Assembly: GCF_000718095.1 (NCBI RefSeq)
Contig: NZ_JOEI01000012.1
Span: 124,001 to 188,000, forward strand
DNA: 64,000 nucleotides
Reading direction: 5' to 3'
Source of the DNA: Streptomyces scopuliridis RB72
GTDB lineage: Bacteria; Actinomycetota; Actinomycetes; Streptomycetales; Streptomycetaceae
How positions within the stretch are numbered: position 1 is the stretch's first letter; every line of letters starts with the position of its first letter. Below the pieces are notes generated by a model, which ran no database searches, was not told the origin of the DNA, and saw only the letters and a list, made by a program, of their open reading frames with translations. The translations under genes were made by a program, and so were the position numbers. This document shows, piece after piece, positions 1-9,476 of the stretch.

Positions 1-1194
1 GACCACGCGGGCCGCAGACTCCTCGAAGGCGCCGAGCTGACCGGCGTCACCAGGGACCGCTGGGCCTCCGCCGAGCTGTCGATCACCCTGCTCTGGACGT
101 ACTTCGACAGCTACACCGCGGCGCTGAACGGGGCGCGCGAGGCGCGCGCCAGACGGCGCTGGCCCAACCGCGACGATCTGCTGGAGCTGACGGAGGCACT
201 GCGCGGCCGTGCTGTCGTGATCGCGGGCGCCGCCGGGCAGCGGCCCGCGTCCCTCACGGGACCGGCGAAGCTCTCCGAGCGCTTCACGCTCGCGGAGCTG
301 GTGGCCAGGATGAACGAGCTGTACGCGTCATCCCTGGACATGGTCGTGGCCGCCGACTCGGTGTGGTCCGCGCTGCCCGCGCGCATCGATCTGCTCTCCG
401 CGGAGCTGCGGCGCACCCGCTCGCTGGCGCACTCCGTCGGCGTACGGCCCGGCGAGCATCCGGCCGGTGACGACCTGGAGTCGATCACGCGGGAACTGAG
501 CACGCTGCGCGACCAGGTGATCTCCGATCCGCTGGCGTTCTGGCGGCCCGCGCCCGGCAGTTCGGCGCCGGGCGGCGGCCGTCCCGACACCGAGCGGTAC
601 GACCGGGCCGCCCGCGCGCTGGAGGACGTACGGCGCGAGATCGAGGCGGTCCTGCGAGTGCGCCAGGACTCCGAGGAACGGCTGATGCGGCTGCGGGACG
701 TACTGTCGCGCGCGGACCGTACGCTCACCGAGGCCCGGTCGGCGCGCGGCGAGGTGCTGGCGAAGATCGCCGCCTCCGAGGTGCCCGCGGTGAGCGGTCC
801 GCCGACGGCCCTTCAGGAACGGCTCTCGACCGCCGCCGAGTACCGCAGACACGCCCAGTGGCACCGGCTCTCGCCGCTCCTGGAGTCGCTGGAGCGGGAC
901 GCCGAGGACGAACTGCTGCGGGCCCGCGAGTCCTTGACCGCGGTCACGGCACCGCTGGCGGTCCGCGCGGAGCTGCGCGGCCGGCTGGACGCCTACAAGG
1001 CGAAGGTCGCCCGGCACGGACTGGCCGAGGACCCGGTGCTGATCGAACGGTACGACGCGGCGCGCCGGATGCTGTGGAGCGCGCCGTGCGATCTGCGCGT
1101 GGCCGAGGAGGCGGTGCTGCGCTATCAGCGGGCGGCGGCGGATGTGCTGGTCCCCCGCGGGCCCGGACCCGCGGACCGCAGGGGGGACTCATGA
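1..1194 (+). CDS. Coiled-coil hypothetical protein (5' end outside window)
   Basis: The frame is open from the first base, so the gene begins upstream of the window; an internal ATG at 217 is probably not the true start. About 397 codons are visible. The protein is rich in Ala, Arg, Glu and Leu with long stretches of predicted helix, for example around LRDVLSRADRTLTEARSARG, and shows no signal peptide or membrane segment. It has no catalytic motif I recognise. It ends 47 bases before the PknG-like kinase gene on the same strand, so it is probably the first visible member of the kinase-phosphatase-VWA-FHA cluster and may be a scaffold or substrate. That role is inference from position only. 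Confidence 0.8.
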   Translation, partial: DHAGRRLLEGAELTGVTRDRWASAELSITLLWTYFDSYTAALNGAREARARRRWPNRDDLLELTEALRGRAVVIAGAAGQRPASLTGPAKLSERFTLAELVARMNELYASSLDMVVAADSVWSALPARIDLLSAELRRTRSLAHSVGVRPGEHPAGDDLESITRELSTLRDQVISDPLAFWRPAPGSSAPGGGRPDTERYDRAARALEDVRREIEAVLRVRQDSEERLMRLRDVLSRADRTLTEARSARGEVLAKIAASEVPAVSGPPTALQERLSTAAEYRRHAQWHRLSPLLESLERDAEDELLRARESLTAVTAPLAVRAELRGRLDAYKAKVARHGLAEDPVLIERYDAARRMLWSAPCDLRVAEEAVLRYQRAAADVLVPRGPGPADRRGDS

Positions 1195-1244
1195 CGGAGC
1201 GAGGCGCGACAGGGATGTCAGCGGGCCGACGGGGGGACAGATGA
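1191..1244 (+). CDS. Possible 17-codon coupling peptide
   Basis: A tiny frame, MTERGATGMSAGRRGDR, starts with an ATG overlapping the stop of the preceding gene (ATGA at 1191-1194). It ends at a TGA that overlaps the ATG of the kinase gene (1241-1244). Overlap at both ends is the geometry of a translational coupler. There is no family match and the length is below what statistics can support, so it may simply be spacer. Confidence 0.25.
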   Translation: MTERGATGMSAGRRGDR

Positions 1245-4012
1245 GCGGGACGAACGCATGCCAGCGCCCCGGCTGCGAGGGTTCGTACGAAGACATGGGC
1301 GGCGGTGAGCTGTACTGCGACACCTGCGGTCTGGCGCCCGTCGTCTCACCCAACGGATCGCTGTCCTCGCCGCCCACCGGCATCACGGGCGGCGGCCGGA
1401 GCAGCGGTTCCGGGCGTGGCTCGTCCTCGCGCTCGTCGTCCGGCTCCTCCGCACGGGCCTCCTCGCGGAGTTCCTCACGCTCCTCCACGTCCCGGCGCTC
1501 GGTCTCCGGCCGGCTCTCGCGCACGCTCTCCGGGCGGCTGTCGACCCAGTCGGTGTCGGTACGCAGCTCCGGCTCGTCCACGGCCGCGTCGGGCCGTAAC
1601 CGGCTGGGCGCGGGCCTTGTCTCCGTACCGGACGTACCGCGCCCGGACCCGCGCTCCGCGGTGATGGAGCACCCGGAAGTGCCCGAGCGCAAGCGGTTCT
1701 GCTCGCGCTCGGACTGCGGGGCGCCGGTGGGCCGTGCGCGCGGGGACCGGCCGGGGCGGACGGAAGGGTTCTGCACCAAGTGCGGGCACCCGTACTCGTT
1801 CGTGCCGAAGCTGCACGAGGGCAATATCGTGCACGGCCAGTACGAGGTGGTGGGGTGTCTGGCCCACGGCGGTCTGGGCTGGGTCTATCTCGCGATCGAC
1901 CGCGCGGTCTCGGACCGCTGGGTGGTCCTCAAGGGTCTGCTGGACACCGGCGACCAGGACGCCATGGAGGCGGCGATCTCCGAGCGCCGCTTCCTCGCGG
2001 AGATCGAGCACTCCAACATCGTCCGTATCTACAACTTCGTGGAACATCTCGACCAGCGCACCGGCTCCATGGACGGCTACATAGTCATGGAGTACGTCGG
2101 CGGCAAGTCGCTCAAGGAGATCGCCAACGAGCGGCGCACCGCCGCGGGCAAGCGCGATCCGCTGCCGGTGGAGCAGGCGTGCGCGTACGGCATCGAGGCG
2201 CTGGAGGCGCTCGGCCATCTGCACAGCCGCAATCTGCTGTACTGCGACTTCAAGGTCGACAACGCGATCCAGACCGAGGATCAGCTCAAGCTCATCGACA
2301 TGGGCGCGGTCCGCAGGATGGACGACAACGAGTCGGCGATCTACGGCACCGTCGGCTATCAGGCGCCCGAGGTCGCGGAGGTCGGCCCGTCGGTGGCCTC
2401 CGACCTGTACACGGTCGCCCGCACCCTGGCCGTGCTGACCTTCGATTTCCAGGGCTACACAAACGTGTTCGTGGACTCGCTCCCGGACCCGGACAATATC
2501 GAGGTCTTCCGGACGTACGAGTCCTTCTACCGGCTGCTGGTCCGGGCGACGGACCCGGATCCGGCGCGGCGCTTCTCCTCGGCGCGGGAGATGGCGGAGC
2601 AGCTGACGGGCGTGCTGCGGGAGGTGGTGGCGCTGCAGACGGGGCGTCCGCGTCCCTCGCTGTCGACGCTGTTCGGTCCCGAGCTGCGGGTCACGGACAC
2701 GGAGCTGTTCGCGGAGCTGACCGAGGAGGTCTCACGGCTGGGGGCGCGGCCCGAACCGGCGCGGGGCGGCGGCCTGTTCGGGCGGCGCGCCAGAGCGGCG
2801 GGCCCGGCCCTCACGGGCGGCAACGGGACGGGGGCCGGGGCGGTCCTGCCGTCGGGGGCCGGGGCTGGGGGCAGTCCTGGGGGCGGTGCGGTCGCGCTTC
2901 CGGCGCCGGGCGCACGGCCCGGCGTTCCCGGAGCCGGTGGACTCGTCCCGGCGGCCCCGCCGTATCTGCCGGCGCCCCGCACCGAGGCGGCCCCGGGCGC
3001 GATGGCTCCCGGGGCGGGCGTCTCGGGTATCACGAGCCCCACGGGCCCGGGCGTGCCGCGGCTCGCGCCGCTCGACACCCGCGCGGTCGCGCTGGCACTG
3101 CCCGTACCGAGAGTCGATCCGAACGATCCGAACGCCGGATTCCTCGCCGGTCTGCTCGCCTCGGCCCCCGCCGAGCTGATCACCGCGCTGGCCGCCGCCC
3201 CCGCCGACTCCGTCGAGCGCGGACTGCGCGAGCTGCGCGCCCGGCTGGAGATGGGTGAACTGGGCACGGCCGCCACGTCGTTGGCCGCCCTGGAGGAGCG
3301 GCGTCCGGACGACTGGCGGGTCGTCTGGTACCGGGGCGTCGCCTCGCTCGCCACGGGCGACCACGAGACCGCGGCGCTCTCCTTCGACGCGATATACGAC
3401 GCGTTCCCCGGCGAGCCGGCCCCGAAGCTGGCGCTGGGTGTCTGCGCCGAGGTGCTCGGCCAGCTGGACAACGCCGCCGAGTACTACCGCCTGGTCTGGA
3501 CGACCGATCCGAGCTATGTCAGCGCGGCGTTCGGCCTCGCCCGGGTGCAGCTGGCCGCCGGTGACCGGGCCGGTGCCGTACGGTCCCTGGAGTCCGTGCC
3601 CGAGGCGTCGATCCACTACACGGCGGCGCGGGTCGCTGCCGTACGGGCCAGGCTGCGGCAGCGTGGGGCGCCGGCGGCCGCCGCAGGTCCCGGCCAGGAG
3701 CGGCCGCTGATCGACGATCTGACGGCGGCGGCCCATCAGGTGTCCGCGCTCCAGCAGTTCGGTCTGGACGCGGTACGGCGCGAGCAGTTGTCGACAGAGG
3801 TACTGGGGACGGCCCTGGACTGGGTACTCTCCGGTAGTCCCGGCTCCCGTCCGGTGCGGGCCGTGCTGCTCGGCAGTGAACTGGACGAGCGTGGGCTGCG
3901 TTTCGGACTGGAACGCTCGTACCGGGTACTCGCCCGGCTCGCTCAGCGCGGCGAGGAGAGGATCGAACTGGTGGAGCGGGCCAACCGTTTCCGCCCCCGG
4001 ACGTGGGTGTGA
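1241..4012 (+). CDS. PknG-like serine/threonine protein kinase with zinc ribbons and TPR tail
   Basis: A 923-residue soluble eukaryotic-type kinase. The N-terminus has a Cys4 zinc ribbon (CQRPGC...CDTCG), a Ser/Arg-rich linker of about 100 residues, then a second ribbon (CSRSDC...CTKCG). The kinase domain runs from about residue 200: glycine loop AHGGLGWVYLA, ATP-binding Lys231 (VVLKG), catalytic loop YCDFKVDN with Asp336, and DMG with Asp353 in place of DFG. A Pro/Gly-rich linker leads into a TPR-like helical C-terminus (LEMGELGTAATSLAALEERR onward). Rubredoxin-like ribbon, kinase and TPR are the PknG order. The start at 1241 is preceded by a GGGGGGAC ribosome site; the longer frame from 1142 has none. 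The adjacent PP2C gene suggests a kinase/phosphatase pair. Confidence 0.93.
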   Translation: MSGTNACQRPGCEGSYEDMGGGELYCDTCGLAPVVSPNGSLSSPPTGITGGGRSSGSGRGSSSRSSSGSSARASSRSSSRSSTSRRSVSGRLSRTLSGRLSTQSVSVRSSGSSTAASGRNRLGAGLVSVPDVPRPDPRSAVMEHPEVPERKRFCSRSDCGAPVGRARGDRPGRTEGFCTKCGHPYSFVPKLHEGNIVHGQYEVVGCLAHGGLGWVYLAIDRAVSDRWVVLKGLLDTGDQDAMEAAISERRFLAEIEHSNIVRIYNFVEHLDQRTGSMDGYIVMEYVGGKSLKEIANERRTAAGKRDPLPVEQACAYGIEALEALGHLHSRNLLYCDFKVDNAIQTEDQLKLIDMGAVRRMDDNESAIYGTVGYQAPEVAEVGPSVASDLYTVARTLAVLTFDFQGYTNVFVDSLPDPDNIEVFRTYESFYRLLVRATDPDPARRFSSAREMAEQLTGVLREVVALQTGRPRPSLSTLFGPELRVTDTELFAELTEEVSRLGARPEPARGGGLFGRRARAAGPALTGGNGTGAGAVLPSGAGAGGSPGGGAVALPAPGARPGVPGAGGLVPAAPPYLPAPRTEAAPGAMAPGAGVSGITSPTGPGVPRLAPLDTRAVALALPVPRVDPNDPNAGFLAGLLASAPAELITALAAAPADSVERGLRELRARLEMGELGTAATSLAALEERRPDDWRVVWYRGVASLATGDHETAALSFDAIYDAFPGEPAPKLALGVCAEVLGQLDNAAEYYRLVWTTDPSYVSAAFGLARVQLAAGDRAGAVRSLESVPEASIHYTAARVAAVRARLRQRGAPAAAAGPGQERPLIDDLTAAAHQVSALQQFGLDAVRREQLSTEVLGTALDWVLSGSPGSRPVRAVLLGSELDERGLRFGLERSYRVLARLAQRGEERIELVERANRFRPRTWV

Positions 4013-4015
4013 TTG

Positions 4016-5506
4016 ATGTCCCAGAAGCCCGAGTCGGCGCAGCTGCCGACCTGCCCCAGCTGCGAGGAGCCGCTGGAGTCCGGCGACCTGTTCTGCGGCG
4101 CGTGCGGTTACGACCTGTCGGTCGTGCCACCGCGCCCGGACGACAGACCGACCCTCGTGATGAACGGCCTGGGACCGGCGGAGCCCGAGGCCCGCGTGCC
4201 CGATGCCCCGGTGGCCGGTGCTCCGGTGAGTGGCGCTCCGGTGGCCGGTGTGGAGTGGCCCACGGTCACGGGCACCGACAGCTCGGGTACGCCGGCGCCG
4301 CTGCATCTGCCGGAAGAGCTGCTGGGGCTGGAGTCGAGCGGCTCGCGGCTGCCCGCCCATCCAGGTGACTTCGAGCTGCCCGCGCCCGGCGCCGTGGTCC
4401 GGGACAGCTCGGCGCGCGACTACGCGCATCAGGAGAGCACGGGCCCGGCGAGCACAGCCCCAGAGAGCGCCGGCCCCGAGAGCGCCGGCCCCGAGAGCGC
4501 CGGCCCGGAGAGCCCGAACCGGGACGTCGCCGATCCGCGCACCGCGGACCCCGGCGCGGCGCTCCCGTCCGGCGGCAAGCTCTGTGTCGCCTGCCGGGCA
4601 GGACGGGTCGACACGGACGGCTACTGCGAGAACTGCGGACACGCCCAGCCGCGCGAACGTGACCATGTGGAGCAGGAGTTGGGCGCGGTGGCGGCCGTCA
4701 GCGACCGCGGGCTGCGCCATCACCGCAACGAGGACGCGTTCGCCGTGTCGTCCGCCGCCCTGCCGGACGGCTCCCCCGCCGTGGTCGCGGTCGTCTGTGA
4801 CGGTGTGTCGTCCGCGACCCGCCCCGACGAGGCCTCGGCCGCGGCGGCCGCCTCGGCGAACGAGTCCCTGCTGGCCGCGCTGGAGCGCGGTACGCATCCG
4901 CAGCAGTCGATGCACGAGGCGATCGTGGTCGCGGCGGAGGCGGTCAACGCCCTGGCCACGGCCCCGGGCGGCGGAATGGAACACGACCCGCACCGCCACC
5001 AGAACGCCCCCGCGTGCACCATCGTCGGCGCGGTGGTCGCCGGCGGTCTGCTGGTCGTCGGCTGGATCGGCGACAGCCGGGCGTACTGGATCCCCGACGA
5101 CCGCGGCGGCCCGCCCGCCCGGCTCACCGAGGACGACTCCTGGGCCGCGCAGATGGTCGCGGCGGGTCTGATGAACGAGACGGAGGCGTACGCGGACGCC
5201 CGCGCCCACGCCATCACCGGCTGGCTCGGCGCCGACGCGTACGAACTGGAGCCGCACACCGCCTCGTTCAAGCCGGACCGGCCCGGTGTGGTGGTGGTCT
5301 GCACGGACGGTCTGTGGAACTACGCGGAGGGCGCCGACGAGATGGCCAGGGCCCTGCCGGCCGACGCGTCGCAACGGCCGCTGCACGCCGCCCAGGTACT
5401 GGTCGGGCACGCGCTCGACGGTGGGGGCCACGACAACGTAACAGTGGCGGTGCTGCCGTTCGCCCTGCCACCGCAAGGGGCAGGATCCGCCTACAGCTCG
5501 GCGTGA
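4016..5506 (+). CDS. PP2C-family Ser/Thr phosphatase with two zinc ribbons
   Basis: A 496-residue metal-dependent phosphatase, expected to reverse phosphorylation by the kinase just upstream. Zinc ribbon 1 is CPSCEEPLESGDLFCGACG; ribbon 2 (CVACRAG...CENCG) directly precedes the catalytic domain. PP2C signatures are NEDAF (Asp240), VVCDGVSSA, GWIGDSRAYW, VVCTDGLWNY and GGHDNVTV, which supply the Asp metal ligands. The linker between the ribbons holds tandem SAGPE units (about 4460-4520). The ATG at 4016 follows the kinase stop by three bases; a TTG at 4013 is the alternative start. No membrane segment is visible, so it is cytosolic, unlike PstP. Confidence 0.93.
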   Translation: MSQKPESAQLPTCPSCEEPLESGDLFCGACGYDLSVVPPRPDDRPTLVMNGLGPAEPEARVPDAPVAGAPVSGAPVAGVEWPTVTGTDSSGTPAPLHLPEELLGLESSGSRLPAHPGDFELPAPGAVVRDSSARDYAHQESTGPASTAPESAGPESAGPESAGPESPNRDVADPRTADPGAALPSGGKLCVACRAGRVDTDGYCENCGHAQPRERDHVEQELGAVAAVSDRGLRHHRNEDAFAVSSAALPDGSPAVVAVVCDGVSSATRPDEASAAAAASANESLLAALERGTHPQQSMHEAIVVAAEAVNALATAPGGGMEHDPHRHQNAPACTIVGAVVAGGLLVVGWIGDSRAYWIPDDRGGPPARLTEDDSWAAQMVAAGLMNETEAYADARAHAITGWLGADAYELEPHTASFKPDRPGVVVVCTDGLWNYAEGADEMARALPADASQRPLHAAQVLVGHALDGGGHDNVTVAVLPFALPPQGAGSAYSSA

Positions 5507-5624
5507 GTCCCGATCTCGATCACGCATGCCCTTGAACTGACCGATTACTGATCAATTGAAGACCTTTTACTGCCCCTTTCACTGACTTGTCTCTGCTGTG
5601 TGGAGCGTCAAGGAGCCGATACAG

Positions 5625-6983
5625 ATGGCGAACTTCTCCAAGTCGAACGTGCCGCGGTTCTCCGTCGACGTGTACCAGAACGAATACCTGCCGGAAGGCG
5701 GGCGCGAGGTCAACGCGATCGTCACGGTCACCTCAACAGGGGGCGGCACGACCGGTGGAGTGCCATTGGCAGGAGCCTCGTCCACGCCCTCCGCCCTTCC
5801 CGGGCACAGCCCGAACGCGGCCGTGGTGATCATGGTCGACTGTTCGGGGTCCATGGACTACCCGCCGACGAAGATGCGCAACGCGCGCGACGCCACGGCC
5901 GCCGCCGTCGACACCCTGCGCGACGGCGTCGCCTTCGCGATCGTCGACGGTACGCATGTGGCGAGGGAGGTCTTCCCGGGCAACGGGAGACTCGCGATCG
6001 CCGACAGACAGACCAGAGCCCAGGCCAAGGAGGCGCTGCGCCGGCTGAGCGCGGGCGGCGGTACGGCCATCGGCACCTGGCTGCGGCTCGCCGACCGGCT
6101 GCTGGCCACGGCCGATGTCCCCATCCGGCACGGCATCCTGCTCACCGACGGCCGTAACGAGCACGAGGCGCCGGAGGATCTGAAGGCCGCGCTCGACTCC
6201 TGCGCGGGACGGTTCACCTGTGACGCCCGCGGTGTCAGCACGGACTGGGAGGTGAAGGAGGTCACGGCCATCGCCTCCGCGCTGCTCGGGACCGCCGATA
6301 TCGTCGCCGATCCGGCCGGCCTGGCCGCGGACTTCACCAGCATGATGGAGAACGCGATGGGCAAGGAGATCGCGGATGTGGCGCTGCGGCTGTGGACACC
6401 CGTCGGCGTGGAGATCGCCTTCGTCAAGCAGGTGGCACCCACGGTCGAGGAGCTGACCGGCCGGCGTACGGAGGCGGGGCCGCGGGCCGGGGACTACCCC
6501 ACCGGGTCCTGGGGTGACGAATCGCGCGATTACCACCTGTGTGTACGGGTTCCGGAGGCCGGGATCGGCCAGGAGATGCTCGCCGCGCGGGTCTCGCTGA
6601 TCCTTCCCACGCCGGGCGGCGGCGCTCCCGAGGTGCTGTCGCAGGGGCTCGTACGGGCGGTGTGGACGGACGACATGGCGGCCTCCACCTCGATAAACCC
6701 CCAGGTCGCGCACTACACGGGTCAAGCCGAACTGGCGCAAGTCATCCAACAGGGTCTGGATGCACGTAAGTCGGGCGATTTCGACGGCGCGACCGCGAAA
6801 CTGGGACGTGCGGTGCAGCTCGCCGCGTCGTCGGGGAACGCCGATACCGCGAAATTGCTTTCGAAGGTGGTGGACGTCGTCGATGCGGCGACAGGTACTG
6901 TGCGACTGAAGGCGAAGGTCGCGGACGCGGACGAGATGACCCTCGAAACGCGCTCCACCAAGACCGTTCGCGTCAAGAAGTAA
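5625..6983 (+). CDS. VWA-domain protein
   Basis: A 452-residue protein with a von Willebrand factor A domain. The MIDAS motif is VDCSGSMD (Asp72, Ser74, Ser76), followed by GGGTAIGTWL (MIDAS Thr) and LLTDGRNEH (MIDAS Asp). The C-terminal third (from about residue 360) is helical and resembles a tetratricopeptide-like bundle. No signal peptide is visible. It starts at the ATG at 5625 behind AAGGAG with 9-base spacing; the upstream GTG at 5598 lacks a ribosome site. A 118-base gap separates it from the phosphatase gene, enough for its own promoter. In such clusters VWA proteins are typically metal-dependent protein-binding adaptors; the partner here is unknown. Confidence 0.9.
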   Translation: MANFSKSNVPRFSVDVYQNEYLPEGGREVNAIVTVTSTGGGTTGGVPLAGASSTPSALPGHSPNAAVVIMVDCSGSMDYPPTKMRNARDATAAAVDTLRDGVAFAIVDGTHVAREVFPGNGRLAIADRQTRAQAKEALRRLSAGGGTAIGTWLRLADRLLATADVPIRHGILLTDGRNEHEAPEDLKAALDSCAGRFTCDARGVSTDWEVKEVTAIASALLGTADIVADPAGLAADFTSMMENAMGKEIADVALRLWTPVGVEIAFVKQVAPTVEELTGRRTEAGPRAGDYPTGSWGDESRDYHLCVRVPEAGIGQEMLAARVSLILPTPGGGAPEVLSQGLVRAVWTDDMAASTSINPQVAHYTGQAELAQVIQQGLDARKSGDFDGATAKLGRAVQLAASSGNADTAKLLSKVVDVVDAATGTVRLKAKVADADEMTLETRSTKTVRVKK

Positions 6984-7108
6984 CCGCGCGACGAAGCGCG
7001 TAACGAAGCATCCGCGCAACCAAGAGTCCGCTGCACGAAGAGTTCGCGGTACGGAGACACAGAGAACAGCGGCCTGCGGGCCGGACGAGGAGAGGGGGAA
7101 GCGCCGAC

Positions 7109-8287
7109 ATGCCGACCTGCCCGAACGGACACCAGTCGGGTTCCGACGACTGGTGCGAGGTCTGCGGCCATCGCATGGCCGGTCCTGGCGCTCCCACGGG
7201 TGCCGTACCACCACCTCCCCCGCCGCCGCCCGCGCCGGGCTACGGCTATCCGCCGGGCCCCGGCCCGGGCGCCACCGCCCAGGCCGAGCTGTGCCCGCAG
7301 TGCCGCACTCCACGCGAGCCCATGGCTCCGTTCTGCGAGGAGTGCCGCTGGAACTTCCTGACGAACACGGCGACGTCGTACACCCCGCTGGCTCCCCAGC
7401 AGCCGAGCCCCGGCAGTCCCGTGCCCGGGCTGAACCTGCCGCCGGGCTTCCAGGCCCAGCAGCCGCCCCGGCCGCCGGATCCGTACGAGTACCAGGGCTC
7501 GCGGCCCTCGCAGCTGAACCGGCCCGCCGAACCGCTGTCGCCCGAGCCGCCGTCGCCGCCTCCGGCGCCCTCGCCGCAGAACCCGCACCAGCAGGGGCCG
7601 CCGCCTCCGCCGCCGTATCAGCAGCAGGGACCGCCGCCTCCGCCCGCCTTCCAGCAGCAGTCGCCTGCCCCGCAGGCGCCCTCGCCGGCGCGGCCGGCCG
7701 ACGACGACTGGATGCTGCCGCCGCCCTCGGCGGCATCCGGCCCGGCCCAGCCCCAGGCCCCGGCCCATCCCCAGGCACCGCAGTCGCATCAGCAGTCGCC
7801 GTCGTCACAGCAGTCGCAGGCACACCCTCAGGCGCAGGTGCCCCAGCAGCACGACCCGATGCGGCAGTACCAGCAGGCACCGGCCACCTGGACGGCGGTC
7901 ATCGGCCCCGACCGTGAGTACTTCATGGCGATGATGCAGCGCAGCGGCCCCGAGGCCACCGGGCTGAATCTGCCGGCGTACTCCCCCGAGCAGCATCTTC
8001 CGCTGGCCGGGAACCAGGTCTCCATCGGCCGCCGCCGGCACTCCACCGGTGAGTCCCCGGAGATCGACCTGTCCGTCCCGCCGGAGGATCCGGGCGTCTC
8101 GCACCAGCACGCGGTCCTGGTCCACCAGCCGGACGGCAGCTGGGCCGTGGTCGACCAGAACTCGACCAACGGCACCACGCTCAACGGCGCCGAGGACCCG
8201 ATACAGCCCTATGTCCCCGTCCCGCTCAAGGACGGCGACCGGGTGCATGTCGGCGCCTGGACGACCATCACGATCCGTCGAGGCTGA
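7109..8287 (+). CDS. FHA-domain protein with double zinc ribbon and Pro/Gln-rich linker
   Basis: A 392-residue protein with two N-terminal zinc ribbons (CPNGHQ...CEVCG and CPQCRTP...CEECRW), then about 200 residues very rich in Pro and Gln, then a C-terminal forkhead-associated domain. FHA hallmarks are the GRRRHS turn (Gly307, Arg308), GVSHQHAVLV (SxxH) and NSTNGTTLNG. FHA domains bind phosphothreonine, so this is the likely reader of the kinase at 1241. The start has an AGAGGGGG site. Its last 20 bases overlap the convergent methyltransferase gene. Confidence 0.92.
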   Translation: MPTCPNGHQSGSDDWCEVCGHRMAGPGAPTGAVPPPPPPPPAPGYGYPPGPGPGATAQAELCPQCRTPREPMAPFCEECRWNFLTNTATSYTPLAPQQPSPGSPVPGLNLPPGFQAQQPPRPPDPYEYQGSRPSQLNRPAEPLSPEPPSPPPAPSPQNPHQQGPPPPPPYQQQGPPPPPAFQQQSPAPQAPSPARPADDDWMLPPPSAASGPAQPQAPAHPQAPQSHQQSPSSQQSQAHPQAQVPQQHDPMRQYQQAPATWTAVIGPDREYFMAMMQRSGPEATGLNLPAYSPEQHLPLAGNQVSIGRRRHSTGESPEIDLSVPPEDPGVSHQHAVLVHQPDGSWAVVDQNSTNGTTLNGAEDPIQPYVPVPLKDGDRVHVGAWTTITIRRG

Positions 8288-9341
8288 CACCGCCGGGGCT
8301 GAGGGGCCATACGTACGGCCCCGCCGGGTCGTCCAGCCAGGCCCACTGACGGCCGCCGGTGATGGTGACGCCGAACCGTTCCCGTTCCGGGCGGCGCTCG
8401 CGCTCCCAGAGGGAGAGCGCCTCGTGCGGATCCAGGCTGCCCGAGGTCAGGGTGAGCAGGAAGCGGAAGAGTTCGTTCTCGCTGGCGCGCCTCGGCAGTC
8501 CGCCGAGGGGCCGGCGTGCCAGGGCTCTGCTCCCGGGCACGCCGCGCAGCGGTACGAAGTAGGCGGCGGTGTTCAGGAAGTGCCCCTCCGCGCAGGTGCC
8601 GCGCTCCCCCTCACCGCGCCCTCCCGCACCGCCCTGCGCGCCGTTCCCGTGCGCCCCCCTCCCGACAAGGAGGTTGATCAGTCCGGTGGCGAGCGGTGCC
8701 AGGATCCGCGCCCCCGGCCGGCACTGTGCCAGCCAGGCCGTCGGCACCGACGGCAACGTGCAGGTCGCGATGATCCGGTCGAACGGAGCGCGCTCCGGGC
8801 AGCCGCGCGCGCCGTCGCCGGTGATGACGGCGGGCCGGTAGCCGGCCGCGGCGAGATGGCTGCGGGCGGACTCGGTGATCTCGGGATCGACATCGACGGT
8901 GGTGACGAGTTCGTCGTTCAGCCGGTGACAGAGGAGGGCGGCGTTGTAGCCGCTGCCCGCGCCGATCTCCAGGACGCGGTCCCCGTCCCGTACGTCCAGC
9001 TCCACCAGCATCCGGGCCATCAGCGAGGGCTGGCTGCTGGACGAGATGAGCTCGCCGTCGCGCACCCGGGTCGCGAGCGGCGCGTCCGCGTACGCCCCGC
9101 GCAGCCAGCGGCGGCGCCGCGCCGGGTCGGGGTCACCGCTCCACAGCCGGTCGTAGCCACCGGGGCGGCCGACGAAGTAGTACGGCACGAAGAGATGGCG
9201 CGGTACCGCCTCGAACGCCGCCCGCCAGGCCGGGTCGTCGAGCGCGCCGGTCACGGCGATCTCCCGGATCAGCCCGGCGCGTGCGTCGGCGACGTCCGCC
9301 TCGTCCGGCGGCCCGTACACGTCCTCCCGGTGTGCGCCCAT
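8268..9341 (-). CDS. Protein-L-isoaspartate O-methyltransferase family protein
   Basis: A 357-residue SAM-dependent methyltransferase. The N-terminal half contains the PCMT pattern VPRHLFVPYYFVG and ISSSSQPSLMARML. Motif I of the Rossmann fold is VLEIGAGSGYNAALL, followed by the acidic VTTVDVDPE and the post-motif VITGDGARGCPERAPFDRII. The family repairs isoaspartyl residues in aged proteins. At 357 residues it is longer than E. coli Pcm (about 208), with an extra C-terminal domain as in actinobacterial homologues, so the substrate may differ. The start at 9341 has GGAG two bases upstream, a tight spacing; a GTG seven codons in is an alternative. Confidence 0.85.
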   Translation of the reverse strand: MGAHREDVYGPPDEADVADARAGLIREIAVTGALDDPAWRAAFEAVPRHLFVPYYFVGRPGGYDRLWSGDPDPARRRRWLRGAYADAPLATRVRDGELISSSSQPSLMARMLVELDVRDGDRVLEIGAGSGYNAALLCHRLNDELVTTVDVDPEITESARSHLAAAGYRPAVITGDGARGCPERAPFDRIIATCTLPSVPTAWLAQCRPGARILAPLATGLINLLVGRGAHGNGAQGGAGGRGEGERGTCAEGHFLNTAAYFVPLRGVPGSRALARRPLGGLPRRASENELFRFLLTLTSGSLDPHEALSLWERERRPERERFGVTITGGRQWAWLDDPAGPYVWPLSPGGVSLDGS

Positions 9342-9476
9342 CTCTCCACTGTCCTGGGTGAGCGGCCGGGAAGCGAGTGGGCCTTGGCATCTGCGCGCCA
9401 GTATCGGACAGGCGGGACTTTGAAGACAGGCCCTAGGCCGGAGGTCCTCCGCCGGGCCGTCTGAGACCATGGACTG

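Noticed and set aside
4440..4530. Tandem GGCCCCGAGAGCGCC repeats in the phosphatase gene
   Set aside because: They keep frame and encode SAGPE linker units, so ordinary low-complexity coding repeat.
2732..5527. 931-codon minus-strand frame opposite kinase and phosphatase
   Set aside because: Shadow frame caused by high GC; the plus strand encodes recognisable domains throughout.
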